64,000 bases of DNA. Source: Edaphobacter dinghuensis. GTDB lineage: Bacteria > Acidobacteriota > Terriglobia > Terriglobales > Acidobacteriaceae. A model generated the notes under the pieces. That model was not told the origin of the DNA. It did not search any database and saw nothing but the letters and a program-made list of their open reading frames with translations. The stretch spans positions 1,240,001 to 1,304,000 of the forward strand of contig NZ_BMGT01000001.1 in assembly GCF_014640335.1 (NCBI RefSeq). Direction: 5' to 3'. Of this stretch, positions 44,485 through 54,900 are shown in pieces. Position 1 is the first letter of the stretch. Every line of letters starts with the position of its first letter. A program made the translations under genes and the position numbers.

Positions 44485-45275
44485 TGCCGGAGACGGAGAA
44501 GCTTCGATCGATTGTCAGCGAATTGATGCAGGTCTCCGAAGATCAGATTGGGGACTCGACCGTCTTTGCAGGTAGTGTTCTGGCCAGTTCTTTGGGGCGA
44601 GCACGGCTGGATGCTGCGTTGCGGTCGCGGCTGAACTTTTCCGATCCCGGCGTATACGTCGTTCAGAGCTTTGGTGAGCTATGCAAGCTCGCAGGCACCG
44701 AAGGTGTAGGAGGTCCCAGCATCTCTTCTTTGCCCACGAATAATGGCAAGCAGGCTATTTTGCGTGAAGTTACAGGACAGAATGTTGCTGTCGGTGTCGA
44801 TATTCAATCAGTTTCCGATCTACCCGAGGTGGCGGATTATTGGGAGGCCGAGTTTTATCAGCAACATTTCACACGGCAGGAGATCGCTTATGCGCTGTTG
44901 CAGCCTGCTCCGCGCGAGAGCTTTGCTGCAACCTGGTGTGCGAAAGAAGCTCTAAGAAAGGCAGATGGCCGCTGGCTTGGCGTGGACTGGCAACAGACGG
45001 AGATTGCTCATACATCTGACGGGGTGCCGACTTTCAAATCGGGTGAGGATCAGATTCCTTGTTCCGTGAGTTTGAGCCATACGAAAGACTATGCGTTGGC
45101 AGTTGTTGTCTTCGAATCGAAACCGCCGGTGCAGCAGGTATCGCTACCTATTGCAGTAAGGCCCTCCGAGGCAGAAGCTATTCCAGCTCCCCAATCCAGT
45201 AAACAACCGCTCGTGCTGGCCATTCTGGCGTTTCTGATATCGTTGGTTGCCGTGGGCTTGGCCCTTCTGAAGTAA
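44484..45275 (+). CDS. ACP-like / AcpS-type phosphopantetheinyl transferase fusion with C-terminal membrane anchor
   Basis: A 263-residue protein of three parts. Residues 1-72 resemble an acyl carrier protein: LMQVSEDQIGDSTVF, then Ser36 in ASSLGRARLDAAL where carriers have DSL, then a closing helix FGELCKLAG. Residues 100-220 are an AcpS-type transferase with VGVDIQ (103-108, metal-binding Asp106) and WCAKEALRKA (151-160, Lys154-Glu155). A Pro/Ser linker and a final hydrophobic segment (about 240-262) anchor it to the membrane. It could load its own carrier domain with phosphopantetheine. It is translationally linked to E2, so its acyl groups may come from the dehydrogenase complex. Function is inferred. 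Confidence 0.72.
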   Translation: MPETEKLRSIVSELMQVSEDQIGDSTVFAGSVLASSLGRARLDAALRSRLNFSDPGVYVVQSFGELCKLAGTEGVGGPSISSLPTNNGKQAILREVTGQNVAVGVDIQSVSDLPEVADYWEAEFYQQHFTRQEIAYALLQPAPRESFAATWCAKEALRKADGRWLGVDWQQTEIAHTSDGVPTFKSGEDQIPCSVSLSHTKDYALAVVVFESKPPVQQVSLPIAVRPSEAEAIPAPQSSKQPLVLAILAFLISLVAVGLALLK

Positions 45276-45308
45276 TCTCGACGAACAGAAGATGAAAGAG
45301 GAGCAAAA

Positions 45309-45899
45309 TTGGCGCTGAAACTCTGGAACGTGTTGTGTGCAGATATGTACCGATACCGTGGCAAAGCAAGCGCCAGGGATCTGGTGGCCGCATATCTTCA
45401 TGAACCAGGATTTCGCTTTACTTATTACCTGCGTAAGGTGAAGTTCTACAGCCCACGAAAGAAATCGCTTGGTATATTCGGCTACGTCTATAACAGGATC
45501 ATGTTGCATCACTATCGGATGAGGTATGGATTCGATATTTCTCCTGCAACCTCGATCGGCCATGGTTTATACATCGGTCATTTTGGTGGCGTGGTCATCA
45601 GCCCGTATGCGACTCTGGGGTCGAACGTGAACATCGCTCAGGGGGTTACGATCGGCTCCACCAGCTCGGGCCCACGGCAGGGTGCTCCCACCATTGGAGA
45701 TAAGGTGTGGATCGGAGCGAACGCGGTCATCGTGGGAAAGATCACGATCGGGTCCGGAGCCTTAATCGGCCCGGGAGCCTATGTTTATTTTGATGTTCCA
45801 GTCAACGGGGTAGTTTTAGGCAATCCCGGCATTATCGTTGGACATTCAGGCTCCGAAAGATATGTGAATAGAGTTTTCGGCGAAGATACTCAATCGTGA
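45309..45899 (+). CDS. Serine-acetyltransferase-like hexapeptide-repeat acyltransferase
   Basis: The start is a TTG at 45309 with GAGGAG six bases before it. The 196-residue protein has an N-terminal helical part and a left-handed beta-helix of hexapeptide repeats (IGHGLYIGHFGGVVI ... IGDKVWIGANAVIVGKI), ending GNPGIIVG. This is the CysE-type serine O-acetyltransferase fold, but many such proteins in polysaccharide loci acetylate sugars. It lies 33 bases after the ACP-transferase fusion gene, and I read it as the acyl-transferring enzyme of the island rather than cysteine biosynthesis. The motif alone does not decide. Confidence 0.8.
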   Translation: MALKLWNVLCADMYRYRGKASARDLVAAYLHEPGFRFTYYLRKVKFYSPRKKSLGIFGYVYNRIMLHHYRMRYGFDISPATSIGHGLYIGHFGGVVISPYATLGSNVNIAQGVTIGSTSSGPRQGAPTIGDKVWIGANAVIVGKITIGSGALIGPGAYVYFDVPVNGVVLGNPGIIVGHSGSERYVNRVFGEDTQS

Positions 45900-45955
45900 A
45901 CTGGAGTAACACCTATTAGGTGCAATAAAAGTGGCAGAGATACAGAAGAGGAGTC

Positions 45956-46936
45956 ATGGCGCAAAATAAAAGTATCTCAGTTGCGATGTGTACATATAAC
46001 GGTGAAAAATATCTGGCAGAGCAATTACAAAGTATTGCTGCCCAAACCAGATTGCCGTCCGAACTAGTTATTTGTGACGACCGCTCTACTGATACAACAG
46101 TAGCTATCATCAAGGACTTCGCAGCTACGGCCCCTTTCGAGGTACGGCTCATTGAAAATCCTCAAAATATAGGATCTGCAAAAAAGGGAGTTACGAGGAA
46201 CTTTGAAAACGTCAGTAGGCTTTGCTGCGGCGATTTAATCGCTTTTTGTGATCAGGATGATATCTGGCTTCCGCAAAAATTAGCTCGTCTGTCAGTAACG
46301 ATGGAAGAAGACCACAACCTGGGAGGCGTATTTTCGGATGCGCGGCTGGTCGACAGGCAGTCGCAGCCAACAGGCGCTCTATTATCGCAGACAAGTGGTT
46401 TTACACCTCAGGAGCAGGCAAGGCTGGCGCAGGGAGAGACTTTGTCGATCCTGCTTGCTATGACCAAGGTCTATGGCTGCACCCTGATGGTTGACGCTAG
46501 GCTACTTGAAAAGATTCTTCCGGTTCCTCCAAGCTGGTGGTTCGACGCCTGGTTCGCATGTACGACGGCTGTCTATTCCCGATTGGCCTTCGTCTCCGAG
46601 CCGCTCTTTTGCTATCGCATTCATCCTACTCAGCAGGTGGGGGCCTCGGTGCCATCCTTTGCAGAACGGGTACGCAAATGGAAGCAGTCGGCAGCGCAGT
46701 ATTGGATAGAATCGCAGCCACAGCTTTCGGAGCTTCGCGAGCGCCTCGTCTCGCAACAGGATGCGAGATACCAACCGGATATTCAATACATTGAAGGAAG
46801 AATGGCGCTGCTAAAGATGAGATCAGAGCTGCCCGCAAATCGGCTGATGCGATTGGCAAAAGTTCTTCCCCGGGTGAATCAATACCGTCGGTACTTTAAT
46901 GGCTGGAAGAGTGTTGTGAAAGATATTACCGCGTGA
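45956..46936 (+). CDS. Family 2 glycosyltransferase (rhamnosyltransferase-like)
   Basis: A 326-residue GT2 protein preceded by GAGGAG. It has SVAMCTYNGEKYLAEQL, the ICDDRSTDTTVAI motif (about 39-51) and FCDQDDIWLPQKL (about 97-109), a pattern common in rhamnosyl- and dTDP-sugar transferases such as RfbF or RgpB. The C-terminus is helical without membrane segments. It converges with another GT2 gene 8 bases apart. Confidence 0.87.
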   Translation: MAQNKSISVAMCTYNGEKYLAEQLQSIAAQTRLPSELVICDDRSTDTTVAIIKDFAATAPFEVRLIENPQNIGSAKKGVTRNFENVSRLCCGDLIAFCDQDDIWLPQKLARLSVTMEEDHNLGGVFSDARLVDRQSQPTGALLSQTSGFTPQEQARLAQGETLSILLAMTKVYGCTLMVDARLLEKILPVPPSWWFDAWFACTTAVYSRLAFVSEPLFCYRIHPTQQVGASVPSFAERVRKWKQSAAQYWIESQPQLSELRERLVSQQDARYQPDIQYIEGRMALLKMRSELPANRLMRLAKVLPRVNQYRRYFNGWKSVVKDITA

Positions 46937-46944
46937 TGCTTGAG

Positions 46945-47949
46945 CTATCCGTTATTTTGCCGATGTTTGATCGACACCATCGATCGCATCCGAAATAACC
47001 ATACGACTAAAACTGGCGCTACATTCAAAGCTTGTAGAAGCCACCAGTTCTTAGCGCTGTGGTAATGCAGATTGGCATTTTGGAAGTGAGCCTTTGCCGC
47101 TTCGATCTCCCTGCTCTTCAGCGCCTTCTTTCCTTTGACTATATCCAGTTCAGCCTTCCGCTTCTCGATTGCCTCATGGATAAGATCGGCTTCGTTAGAT
47201 TGGGCTGGAAATAAGCTAAGCGCGTTCGTCATCACCTGAATATTGAACCCGAGCATCCGCTCGGCATTGGCAGAGAGGCTTGCAGCATGTCTGCGATATC
47301 GGGCAAGGACCTTTCGCTGATAACCAATGCGATAGCCTGCAGCGGCAAAACGCAGCCAGCAGTCGAGATCTTCGCAGGACCGAAGCGACTCATCAAATCC
47401 AATGGACTGCAATGCCTCTTTGCGTGCCGTAACGGATACAAAGACCGTGCATCGCTTTGAAATGATCGCTGCAGCGTCGGCCTCCCCTTCGGAGGGGCAT
47501 GCATTCATGTAAAACTGGCCCGGCGTGATGCCCTCGCCGAAGAATTCGGCGTTGCAGTAGACCAGATCCCTTTCGGGATTGTCGCGTAGGAATGCAACCT
47601 GTTGCCCCAGGTAATCCGGCAGCCAGATATCATCTGCGTCGAGCAGCGAGATCAGATTGCCTTTTGCAGCACGAAGGCCAGTGTTGCGCGCGCCGCTTAG
47701 GCCGCGGTTCTCCTGCGTGAGATAGACGATCGATTCGAGGTAAGGCTGCAGGACTTTTTCTAATATGATGGTGTCCGGCGAGCCGTCGTTAACTACGATG
47801 ACTTCAAAATGGCGATAAGTTTGTGAGAAGACTGATTCAATGGTCTCTTTTATATAGGAAGCTGCGTTATAGGCTGGAATGATAACGCTCACAAAGTCGG
47901 CAGAGTTATTGATGGGGGCCGTATCACTTGCCATACTCAATCTATTCAC
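46945..47949 (-). CDS. Family 2 glycosyltransferase
   Basis: A 334-residue GT2 enzyme with VIIPAYNAASYIKETI, the VVVNDGSPDT motif (about 51-60) and SLLDADDIWLPDYL (about 108-121). A short hydrophobic stretch near the C-terminus (WLLQALNVAPVLVVWLF) may attach it to the membrane. An earlier ATG by 4 codons is chosen over M6 only by length. It stands alone on the - strand between + strand genes. Confidence 0.87.
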   Translation of the reverse strand: MNRLSMASDTAPINNSADFVSVIIPAYNAASYIKETIESVFSQTYRHFEVIVVNDGSPDTIILEKVLQPYLESIVYLTQENRGLSGARNTGLRAAKGNLISLLDADDIWLPDYLGQQVAFLRDNPERDLVYCNAEFFGEGITPGQFYMNACPSEGEADAAAIISKRCTVFVSVTARKEALQSIGFDESLRSCEDLDCWLRFAAAGYRIGYQRKVLARYRRHAASLSANAERMLGFNIQVMTNALSLFPAQSNEADLIHEAIEKRKAELDIVKGKKALKSREIEAAKAHFQNANLHYHSAKNWWLLQALNVAPVLVVWLFRMRSMVSIKHRQNNG

Positions 47950-48038
47950 CGTTAAGACGTATTGATGTGATTATTTCAGAACTCTATTATTACGATACTC
48001 TTAACAGAAATAAGGATGCTGCATCAGCGTAATCAGCT

Positions 48039-48839
48039 TTGGATAATAAATCAATCTCGAAGGAACAAAGGACAAGGCCCTTGCGCAGCCTCCATTTTCT
48101 TTATCACGAAATACGGCCTACCCAGACGGAGTATTCGTATGTAATTGATGTCGAAGATTTTAAAAAACACATTGATCTCATGGTGGCGATGAGAGCCAGA
48201 AATGATCTAGAGCTCTATCCTTGTGTAACCTTTGACGACGGCCATATCTCAAACTTCGAATATGCACTTCCTATTCTTCAAGAAAGAGGTATTGAAGCGC
48301 ATTTTTTTATAACCGCCGGCTGGACTGGAAATAAGCCCGGCTACATGAGCTGGCAGGAATTAAGGTCTCTCCATGCGAGCGGTCAAGCGATTGGAGCACA
48401 TGGATGGAGCCATACCCTTCTTACACATTGCAATGCAAAAGAGCTGCATGCTGAACTGAATAATTCCCGGATGATATTAGAGGATAAATTAGGTGCTCCT
48501 GTTACAGCTATGTCTCTGCCGGGAGGGCGATACAATCGCCGAGTGCTCACTGCTTGTGAGGAGGCAGGATATAAGCAGATCTATACTTCGATTCCTCGAT
48601 CGGAACCGGAGCGCCACGGGCTGACCATAGGTCGTTTGAATATTCGAAAAGATATGAAGCTCGCATGGATTGAAGATCTATTTAATCCATCCAAGAGTGC
48701 ATTGCCGCGCCTGGAGCGTTTATATCAAGTTAAGGCTGCTGCACAGGCGTTGATGGGCGATCGTATGTATGAAAAACTCTGGGCCATATTGAATCGTGAG
48801 GAGCCCGATGCCCACGCTGCGGAGGCAACCAGAGAATGA
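48039..48839 (+). CDS. NodB-type polysaccharide deacetylase
   Basis: The frame opens with a TTG at 48039 and encodes 266 residues. NodB-homology motifs are visible: TFDDG (about 67-71, motif 1 with two Asp), HGWSHTLL (motif 2, two His spaced by three), and later LPGGRYNRR (motif 3). It lacks a signal peptide, so it probably acts in the cytoplasm or on a lipid-linked intermediate, removing N-acetyl groups from sugars. It is coupled by a 4-base overlap to the following GT4 gene. The start codon is uncertain. Confidence 0.84.
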   Translation: MDNKSISKEQRTRPLRSLHFLYHEIRPTQTEYSYVIDVEDFKKHIDLMVAMRARNDLELYPCVTFDDGHISNFEYALPILQERGIEAHFFITAGWTGNKPGYMSWQELRSLHASGQAIGAHGWSHTLLTHCNAKELHAELNNSRMILEDKLGAPVTAMSLPGGRYNRRVLTACEEAGYKQIYTSIPRSEPERHGLTIGRLNIRKDMKLAWIEDLFNPSKSALPRLERLYQVKAAAQALMGDRMYEKLWAILNREEPDAHAAEATRE

Positions 48840-49984
48840 AAGTACTGCATATTATCAGCAGTGGGGGAATGTACGGCGCTGAGGCTGTGATTCTCAATCT
48901 CTCACGGGCTCTCAATGAAAGCCACCATTCAAGTGTCATTGGTGTATTTGCAAGTTTCTCGAATCCTAACTTCCAATTACACGAGACCGCACTCAGAGAA
49001 AATGTGGAATCAACCCTGATCCCCTGCAATGGCCAGATCGATAAGACGGTAATCGCAAGTATCCGAAATCTGGCGGCGAAGACAGGTGCTGATGTCGTTC
49101 ATGCACACGGCTACAAAGCCGATGTCTATGTTTATCTCGCTCTTCGCCGAGGATCAATACCTTTTATCTCCACTTGTCATAGCTGGTTTAACCATGGTTT
49201 AGCTACGATGCTCTATAGCGTTATGGATCGACTTGTTCTTCGAAAGTTTGCAGCAGTTATAGCCGTGTCGTATGAGATACAACAAAAGCTGCTGCAGAGT
49301 GGAGTTAGTAAGGACAAGATTCATTTCGTTCGTAACGGTATTGATCTCCGACCATTTGACGATCCTATAGCTTCGCTCAATAGGGACAAAAGGAAGCTTA
49401 CTGTTGGCTGGATTGCAAGACTTTCTAGTGAAAAAGGTCCGGACATCTTCCTTAGAGCTGTCGTGCAGGTCTTGGCCGTTTGTCCGGACACTCAATTCGT
49501 GATGGTGGGCGACGGACCGGAGCGCGATACTCTCGTACGTCTTGTCGATGAATTAGACATTAGAGATAACGTATCTCTGATCGGTCGCAGGGATGATATG
49601 CCTTCTATCTATGCATCATTGGATGTTATGGCCTCCTCATCGCGACAGGAAGGATTGCCTATGGCGATTCTGGAAGGCATGGCAAGCAAGCTCCCATTGG
49701 TTGCAACGAAGGTTGGCTATGTGCCAAATGTAATTCAGGACAATTCCAATGGAATTTTGGTGCCTCCGGAAGATGTGAAATTGCTGGCAAAGGCAATGAT
49801 CAAATTGCTTCAGGATGAAGCACTGCGAAGACGTTTGGGGGCTGCTGCGAGAAGACGTGTCGAGAGCGAGTTTTCAGCAGATCGGATGGCTACAGACTAT
49901 ATGCGTATTTATAGTGAAGTAATAGGAATTGATATTTCTCTTGCCGCAAAAAATGCAGATACCCTGAAGCGGGTGGAGCGGTGA
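48836..49984 (+). CDS. Family 4 glycosyltransferase
   Basis: A 382-residue GT-B enzyme. N-terminal SSGGMYGAEAVILNLSRAL and HAHGYKADVY are typical of the acceptor domain; C-terminal SSSRQEGLPMAILEGMASK and LPLVATKVGYVPNV contain the donor-binding glutamates. It overlaps the deacetylase upstream and the second GT4 gene downstream by four bases each, forming a three-gene unit. Confidence 0.88.
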   Translation: MKVLHIISSGGMYGAEAVILNLSRALNESHHSSVIGVFASFSNPNFQLHETALRENVESTLIPCNGQIDKTVIASIRNLAAKTGADVVHAHGYKADVYVYLALRRGSIPFISTCHSWFNHGLATMLYSVMDRLVLRKFAAVIAVSYEIQQKLLQSGVSKDKIHFVRNGIDLRPFDDPIASLNRDKRKLTVGWIARLSSEKGPDIFLRAVVQVLAVCPDTQFVMVGDGPERDTLVRLVDELDIRDNVSLIGRRDDMPSIYASLDVMASSSRQEGLPMAILEGMASKLPLVATKVGYVPNVIQDNSNGILVPPEDVKLLAKAMIKLLQDEALRRRLGAAARRRVESEFSADRMATDYMRIYSEVIGIDISLAAKNADTLKRVER

Positions 49985-51165
49985 GTAATCGTCGTCCAAC
50001 TGTCTTCATGATGGATCTATGGGCAATCGTTCCGTACTACACGGCATATCTTTCGAGGGCTCTTCTGCAAGATGGCATTGATCTAACTGTAGGTTCGATC
50101 ACTTATTATCTTGATCCCGACTGTTACTCAAGACGTGGAATAAAAGTAGATCCCGGATTAATTAATATTGTGGGTCGATTTAATTTGCCCCGGCTACCGC
50201 GAAGGGTTCTCAAGCTGGCTGAGGCGCTTCTGAATCTACTCGCGCTATCAATCCGGTTTCTATTTTTGTTACCTGATGTAATTCATGTGCAGTACCTGCC
50301 GATGCTGCAATGGCGATTGCCGCTAGATCTTTGGTTTCTAACCTTTTGTCGTAAACGTGGGGCCAAAATTATTTTAACTGTCCATGACTTACTCCCGCAC
50401 GACACAGCAGAAACTCATAAAAATACATTCCATAATCTGTATCACATGGTTGATGGAATCATCTGCCACTCGGATCATATTAAAACTAGATTAAATACAG
50501 AGTTTCTTGTTCCGCTGGAGAATATTTTTGTTATTCCTCATGGCCCATTCTTTTATGATCTACCGGAAAAGAGCGAGGAAGGCATACTGCGAGATTTTGA
50601 AATCGGATTAGGTAAGACACTTGTTCTGTGGCAGGGAATTATCTTCCCTTATAAAGGGATCGATCTATTACTGGAAGCTTGGAAGAGAGTTGAAGTTGCG
50701 AATGAAGCTGTCTGTCTTGTGATTGCCGGAACAGGTTCTCCTGAATTGCTGGAACAGATACGTGGCCAGATAAGTTATTTGGGCCTGAAGACTGTAAAAA
50801 TCCACTTCCGTTTTATCTCGACCCAGGAGCTAGTCGCTCTCTATCGCGCAGCAGATATTGTCGTTTACCCCTATCGTGCGATAACAACTAGTGGAGCTTT
50901 GGCCACTGGTCTCGCGCTGGGTAAGACCATTGTTGCCAGCGACCTTCCTGTCTTTCGAGAGTTATTGAGAGACGGAGAGAATGCATTGTTGGTAGACCCA
51001 CTGGATTCTGACGGGCTTGCATCTGCGCTGATTAAGCTCGTAAGCAACCCTCAATTGCGGACAGAACTTGCGGAGAATGTGCGGGCTATGAACTTCGGTG
51101 ATGAGTCGTGGCGTGCTATTGCGAAACAGACCGCGACTGCCTACGAGCAACTCCTGTCTGACTGA
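49981..51165 (+). CDS. Family 4 glycosyltransferase
   Basis: A GTG at 49981 overlaps the previous stop and begins a 394-residue GT-B enzyme. Features are HVQYLPMLQWRLPLD and LTVHDLLPHD in the first domain and YPYRAITTSGALATGLALG with GENALLVDP in the second. In this group the more common E-x7-E is less clear, so the donor sugar is open. Codon use is AT-richer than in the operons before 41 kb. Confidence 0.85.
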   Translation: MSNRRPTVFMMDLWAIVPYYTAYLSRALLQDGIDLTVGSITYYLDPDCYSRRGIKVDPGLINIVGRFNLPRLPRRVLKLAEALLNLLALSIRFLFLLPDVIHVQYLPMLQWRLPLDLWFLTFCRKRGAKIILTVHDLLPHDTAETHKNTFHNLYHMVDGIICHSDHIKTRLNTEFLVPLENIFVIPHGPFFYDLPEKSEEGILRDFEIGLGKTLVLWQGIIFPYKGIDLLLEAWKRVEVANEAVCLVIAGTGSPELLEQIRGQISYLGLKTVKIHFRFISTQELVALYRAADIVVYPYRAITTSGALATGLALGKTIVASDLPVFRELLRDGENALLVDPLDSDGLASALIKLVSNPQLRTELAENVRAMNFGDESWRAIAKQTATAYEQLLSD

Positions 51166-51994
51166 TCTTCCTGATTGGCGCAGATGCAGTGAACGTTGAT
51201 CTCTTTATCGAATACGATTCGCTGCAATGCTCGCTTAAGATCGATTTTTAAAATAATGCAATTCAAGGTTCGCCGAATCGATGTTGCTAACTATTGCACT
51301 GTCCCTATTTAGCTGTTGCATCGACTATCTGGTGAATAGTTACTGTTCTCATCCGCTTCTTCGCACAGCAATTCTGTGTGATATAAAAAAATCACATTCT
51401 CCAACTGCTTGTTTCCGCATCTACGTAGAGCAACGGGACAGCATTATGCTATTTCTGCCTTAGTTTTCTCCTTACTGAACTACTCGACCCCATCGAATAG
51501 TTCCTGGGCAGTTATGGCTATATTTTTTGATCGATCTGTAATTCTTCTTGTACTCAACAGGGCTCCTAGAGGCAGTGTGCAGCGAACTTACACACGGCTT
51601 CGGACCCTATTCGGGCAATTACCGCTTATATCTCGCATATACTGCGTTCGCCATATGACCCAAAAGAGGTATTTGCACCTCGAACGTGGAATACCCCTAC
51701 GCCCCTGTGGGATGTAAAGCTAAGAGAGTTACTACCTAAATTTGGATTGTTGCTGCTAGTTATTCTCCCATCTGTAATGGAAACCGTTCTTATTAGTGAA
51801 GAGCACATTGAAATTTCGATCTCCTTTTTATTCAGGACAAGGTGCTATAGCGTGGAACTCTTTTCTATGGGAATGCTTCTGCAGTCTCGGGTGTGTTTCT
51901 CTCGAAGATCCCATGACCTCAATAGAATTCTCCGCTACACGTGCAAGGCGGGCGGCCAGAATTCAATGAACCTCATAGCACCCGTGGTGATTTA
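51166..51994. other. Gene-poor AT-rich stretch with possible decayed gene fragment and weak sigma-54 site
   Basis: About 830 bases with no intact gene. One + frame from about 51564 to 51940 reads like protein, with segments such as SPYDPKEVFAPRTWNTPTP and LRELLPKFGLLLLVILP, but has a stop just upstream, no good start and no recognisable family; it may be debris of a membrane-protein gene. TGGGAATGCTTCTGCA (51868-51883, + strand) has the GG and GC elements of a sigma-54 promoter correctly spaced, 111 bases before the beta-helix gene ATG. Confidence 0.35.
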
Positions 51995-54900
51995 ATGAAG
52001 AAAATTTTGCTTTCCCTTTTTCTTGTTCTTAGCTGTGTCTCGGCACATGCGAAAACATGGTATATCCGCACCGATGGTGGCACGGCCACACAGTGCACAG
52101 GTCTTGTAAACGCTGCGTATTCCGGATCAGGTACTGCACAGCCATGTGCTTATAACCACCCTTTTTACCTCGTTACAAATAACGTCGATACAACCCCCTT
52201 CGCCTGGAAAATTGCCGGAGGGGATACAGTCCAATTCGAAGATGTTGGCCCTTACTACATTGGACAAGGATTCAATGGTCTCGGGCAATCGTGGCTGGCT
52301 TGCGCCTCGGACAACCTTGATTGCGTGCTTCCTAACCTTCCGGCAGGTACTGCGGGTAATCCAACCAGGTTTCTGGGAAAGAACGCAGGGAGTTGTCATA
52401 CCGCTGGTCATACAGGAACTTTAAATCCGACACAATGGATAGGACTCAATGGCGACTTCTGGATGCTAAGTATTCAGAACACATCTTATGTTGATGTTGA
52501 ATGCTTTGACTTCACACAGCCTGATCAATGCTCAATGGGCGGTACTGGTTTTCTTCCGGCCGATCAGGTGTGCTCGAACGGCGTCAATAACTATGTGAAA
52601 CACGGTTTGATGCTGAGCTATCTGACTGGGCAGGGTCCTTCTAACTCAACCGTATCTGACCTTTCGATTCACGGACTTTCGAACGAGGCAGTCAGCGGCG
52701 GCAAAATGAATCAATCAGCCAGTGATGTGATGAACTTATCGGATATCTACATCTACGGTAATGGCGGAGCCGGATTCGATTCAGATGCAGGTAACTGCGG
52801 AAATTCGTGTGAGTCGGTAGGCACGGTGAATATCAATCATTGGATCGTTAACTGGAACGGTTGCGTTGAAGTGAAGCCCAACGGCGGCACGATCGGAGGC
52901 AATGGTTACACCGACTGTACGGACCAGTCTCATTCAGGATACGGCGATGGTTTCACCATGATTGCTGAAGGTAACAGCACCTGGAATGTCTCCGATATCT
53001 CCGTCAATTGGAATACGCAGGATGGGTTTGATGGCCTTCACATGGGAGACGATCCAACAACAAATCCGGTGGTCAATATTACTCGGCTGAGCGCGCAGGG
53101 TAATATGGGCCAACAACTGAAGACGGGCGGATCGATCAAGCTCACGAACAGTTGGTTCAACGGAAATTGCCGTCGACTTTCCACTCCATTTGCACCGAAT
53201 CCGAATGGGTATAACGCTCAATTGGGAGACTTCTGCCGAGCAGGTCCAATCTCTATAGCTATTCAGCTTTTAGACGGCCGTTCTTCGACGATCGAGAATA
53301 ATACGTCGGTTGGATACAGCCAGACTATGTGGGCTTTCTTATGTGTCGAAGGGCAGACATGCAGTACCGCAACCCAGGTTGTATTCCTCAATAATTTGAA
53401 CTTTGGGATTAATGATCCGGACTCAGGAGATAACCCTGTTCCGGCCGGTATGTACTTCGGCGAGTCGCCGTTTGCGGTAACCGATCCGTTTGCGAATCAG
53501 GGAAGCTCGATCTCTCATAACCTCTGGTATGGTGTGCGGGGTGCAGCTCCGTTTGGAACATGTCCGCAGGATGTCACTTATGAGACGAATGCAGTGTGCG
53601 CGAACCCCAAACTTGTTGCGGAGACGGATTACGACAACATCAATCCGGCACTGACTGCAAGTAGTCCCGCAATCGGAGCAGGTATACCGATCACTGGGAT
53701 GGCTACAGACTTTGCCGATGCATCACGTCCTGTTTCGAATCCTTCCATCGGTGCATTTGAGTATGGATCCGGAACCGGAGGCACCACTACTGCGCCAACC
53801 TCCCAGCCCGCGACAGTAACATTATCCGTACCGTCGAGCACTGTTACTGCGGGACAGCCGGTAACGCTTTCGGCCACGCTGGCTGTGAGCGGCAGTGTGG
53901 TGCCGACCGGAACGGTCTCGTTCATGAATGGATCGACATCGCTTGGTACGGCCACTTTGAGTAATTCCGGCACAGCCACCTTGTCACTTTCATCTCTTGC
54001 TGCCGGAAACTACACAGTGACCGCCGTATATTCCGGCGACTCACACTACGGTGCAGGAACGTCGAACGCCGTAGCCGTTACTGTGAGCGGTACCAGCAGC
54101 ACTACACCTCCACCGGTAACAGGCACGCCGCCCCCTGTAACAGGCACACCGCCACCGGTGACAAGTACACCTCCACCCGTAACGAGCTCGCCACCTCCGG
54201 TGACGGGCTCGTCCCCGGGGACGGCAGCAATCACGATCAGCCAGCCGAACTACGGGTTCAATGTGATCCCGGGTTCGACTCGGCGGGTCTTTGCTACGGC
54301 AACCAATGCAACCTCAAGCCAAATTACCTGGTCTGTTAAATCAGGCTCGGCGCAGATCTCTTCGACGACTGGACCATGGGTTGATGTGACTGCACCGGCA
54401 ACGGGGTCTTCGTGTTCTTACACGGGGACCAGCGCGCAGTATGGCGTAAGCTCGTCGACCCAATTCACCATAGAAGCGGCCTTGGCTGAGAGTGGTGCCA
54501 AGGTCGCGACTGCCACTTTTAATGTTTGCAATCCGACCGTTGAAGTCTCTGTTGTTCCGTTCTATCGCGCGCTCTATGCCAACCAGCCTGCCGATGTACA
54601 GAGCCTTGTACTTGGTGCCGTCAATCAGAATGTACATTGGGCAATTACATCGCAGCCCAAGGGAGGTGACGGAAAATTAACCGATTCCGCCTCTCGCGAC
54701 ACCCTCTTTGTTGGAACTGTTCCAGGACGTTATGAGCTTACCGCAACAAGCGTAGCGAACACAGGAAAGAGCGCGACCGCAATTCTCTATGTTACCGGCC
54801 ACAAGATGCCGTATCGCGTTACACCAAATCTGACCGAGCCTGTTGATTGCTCGGTAGATCCATCCATGCAGGGTGCAGTCTACGAGGTGGGGCCATCGCA

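Noticed and set aside
54104..54208. Tandem 21-base repeats as a possible CRISPR-like array
   Set aside because: Units are contiguous without spacers, in frame, and code a Pro-rich linker inside a real gene.
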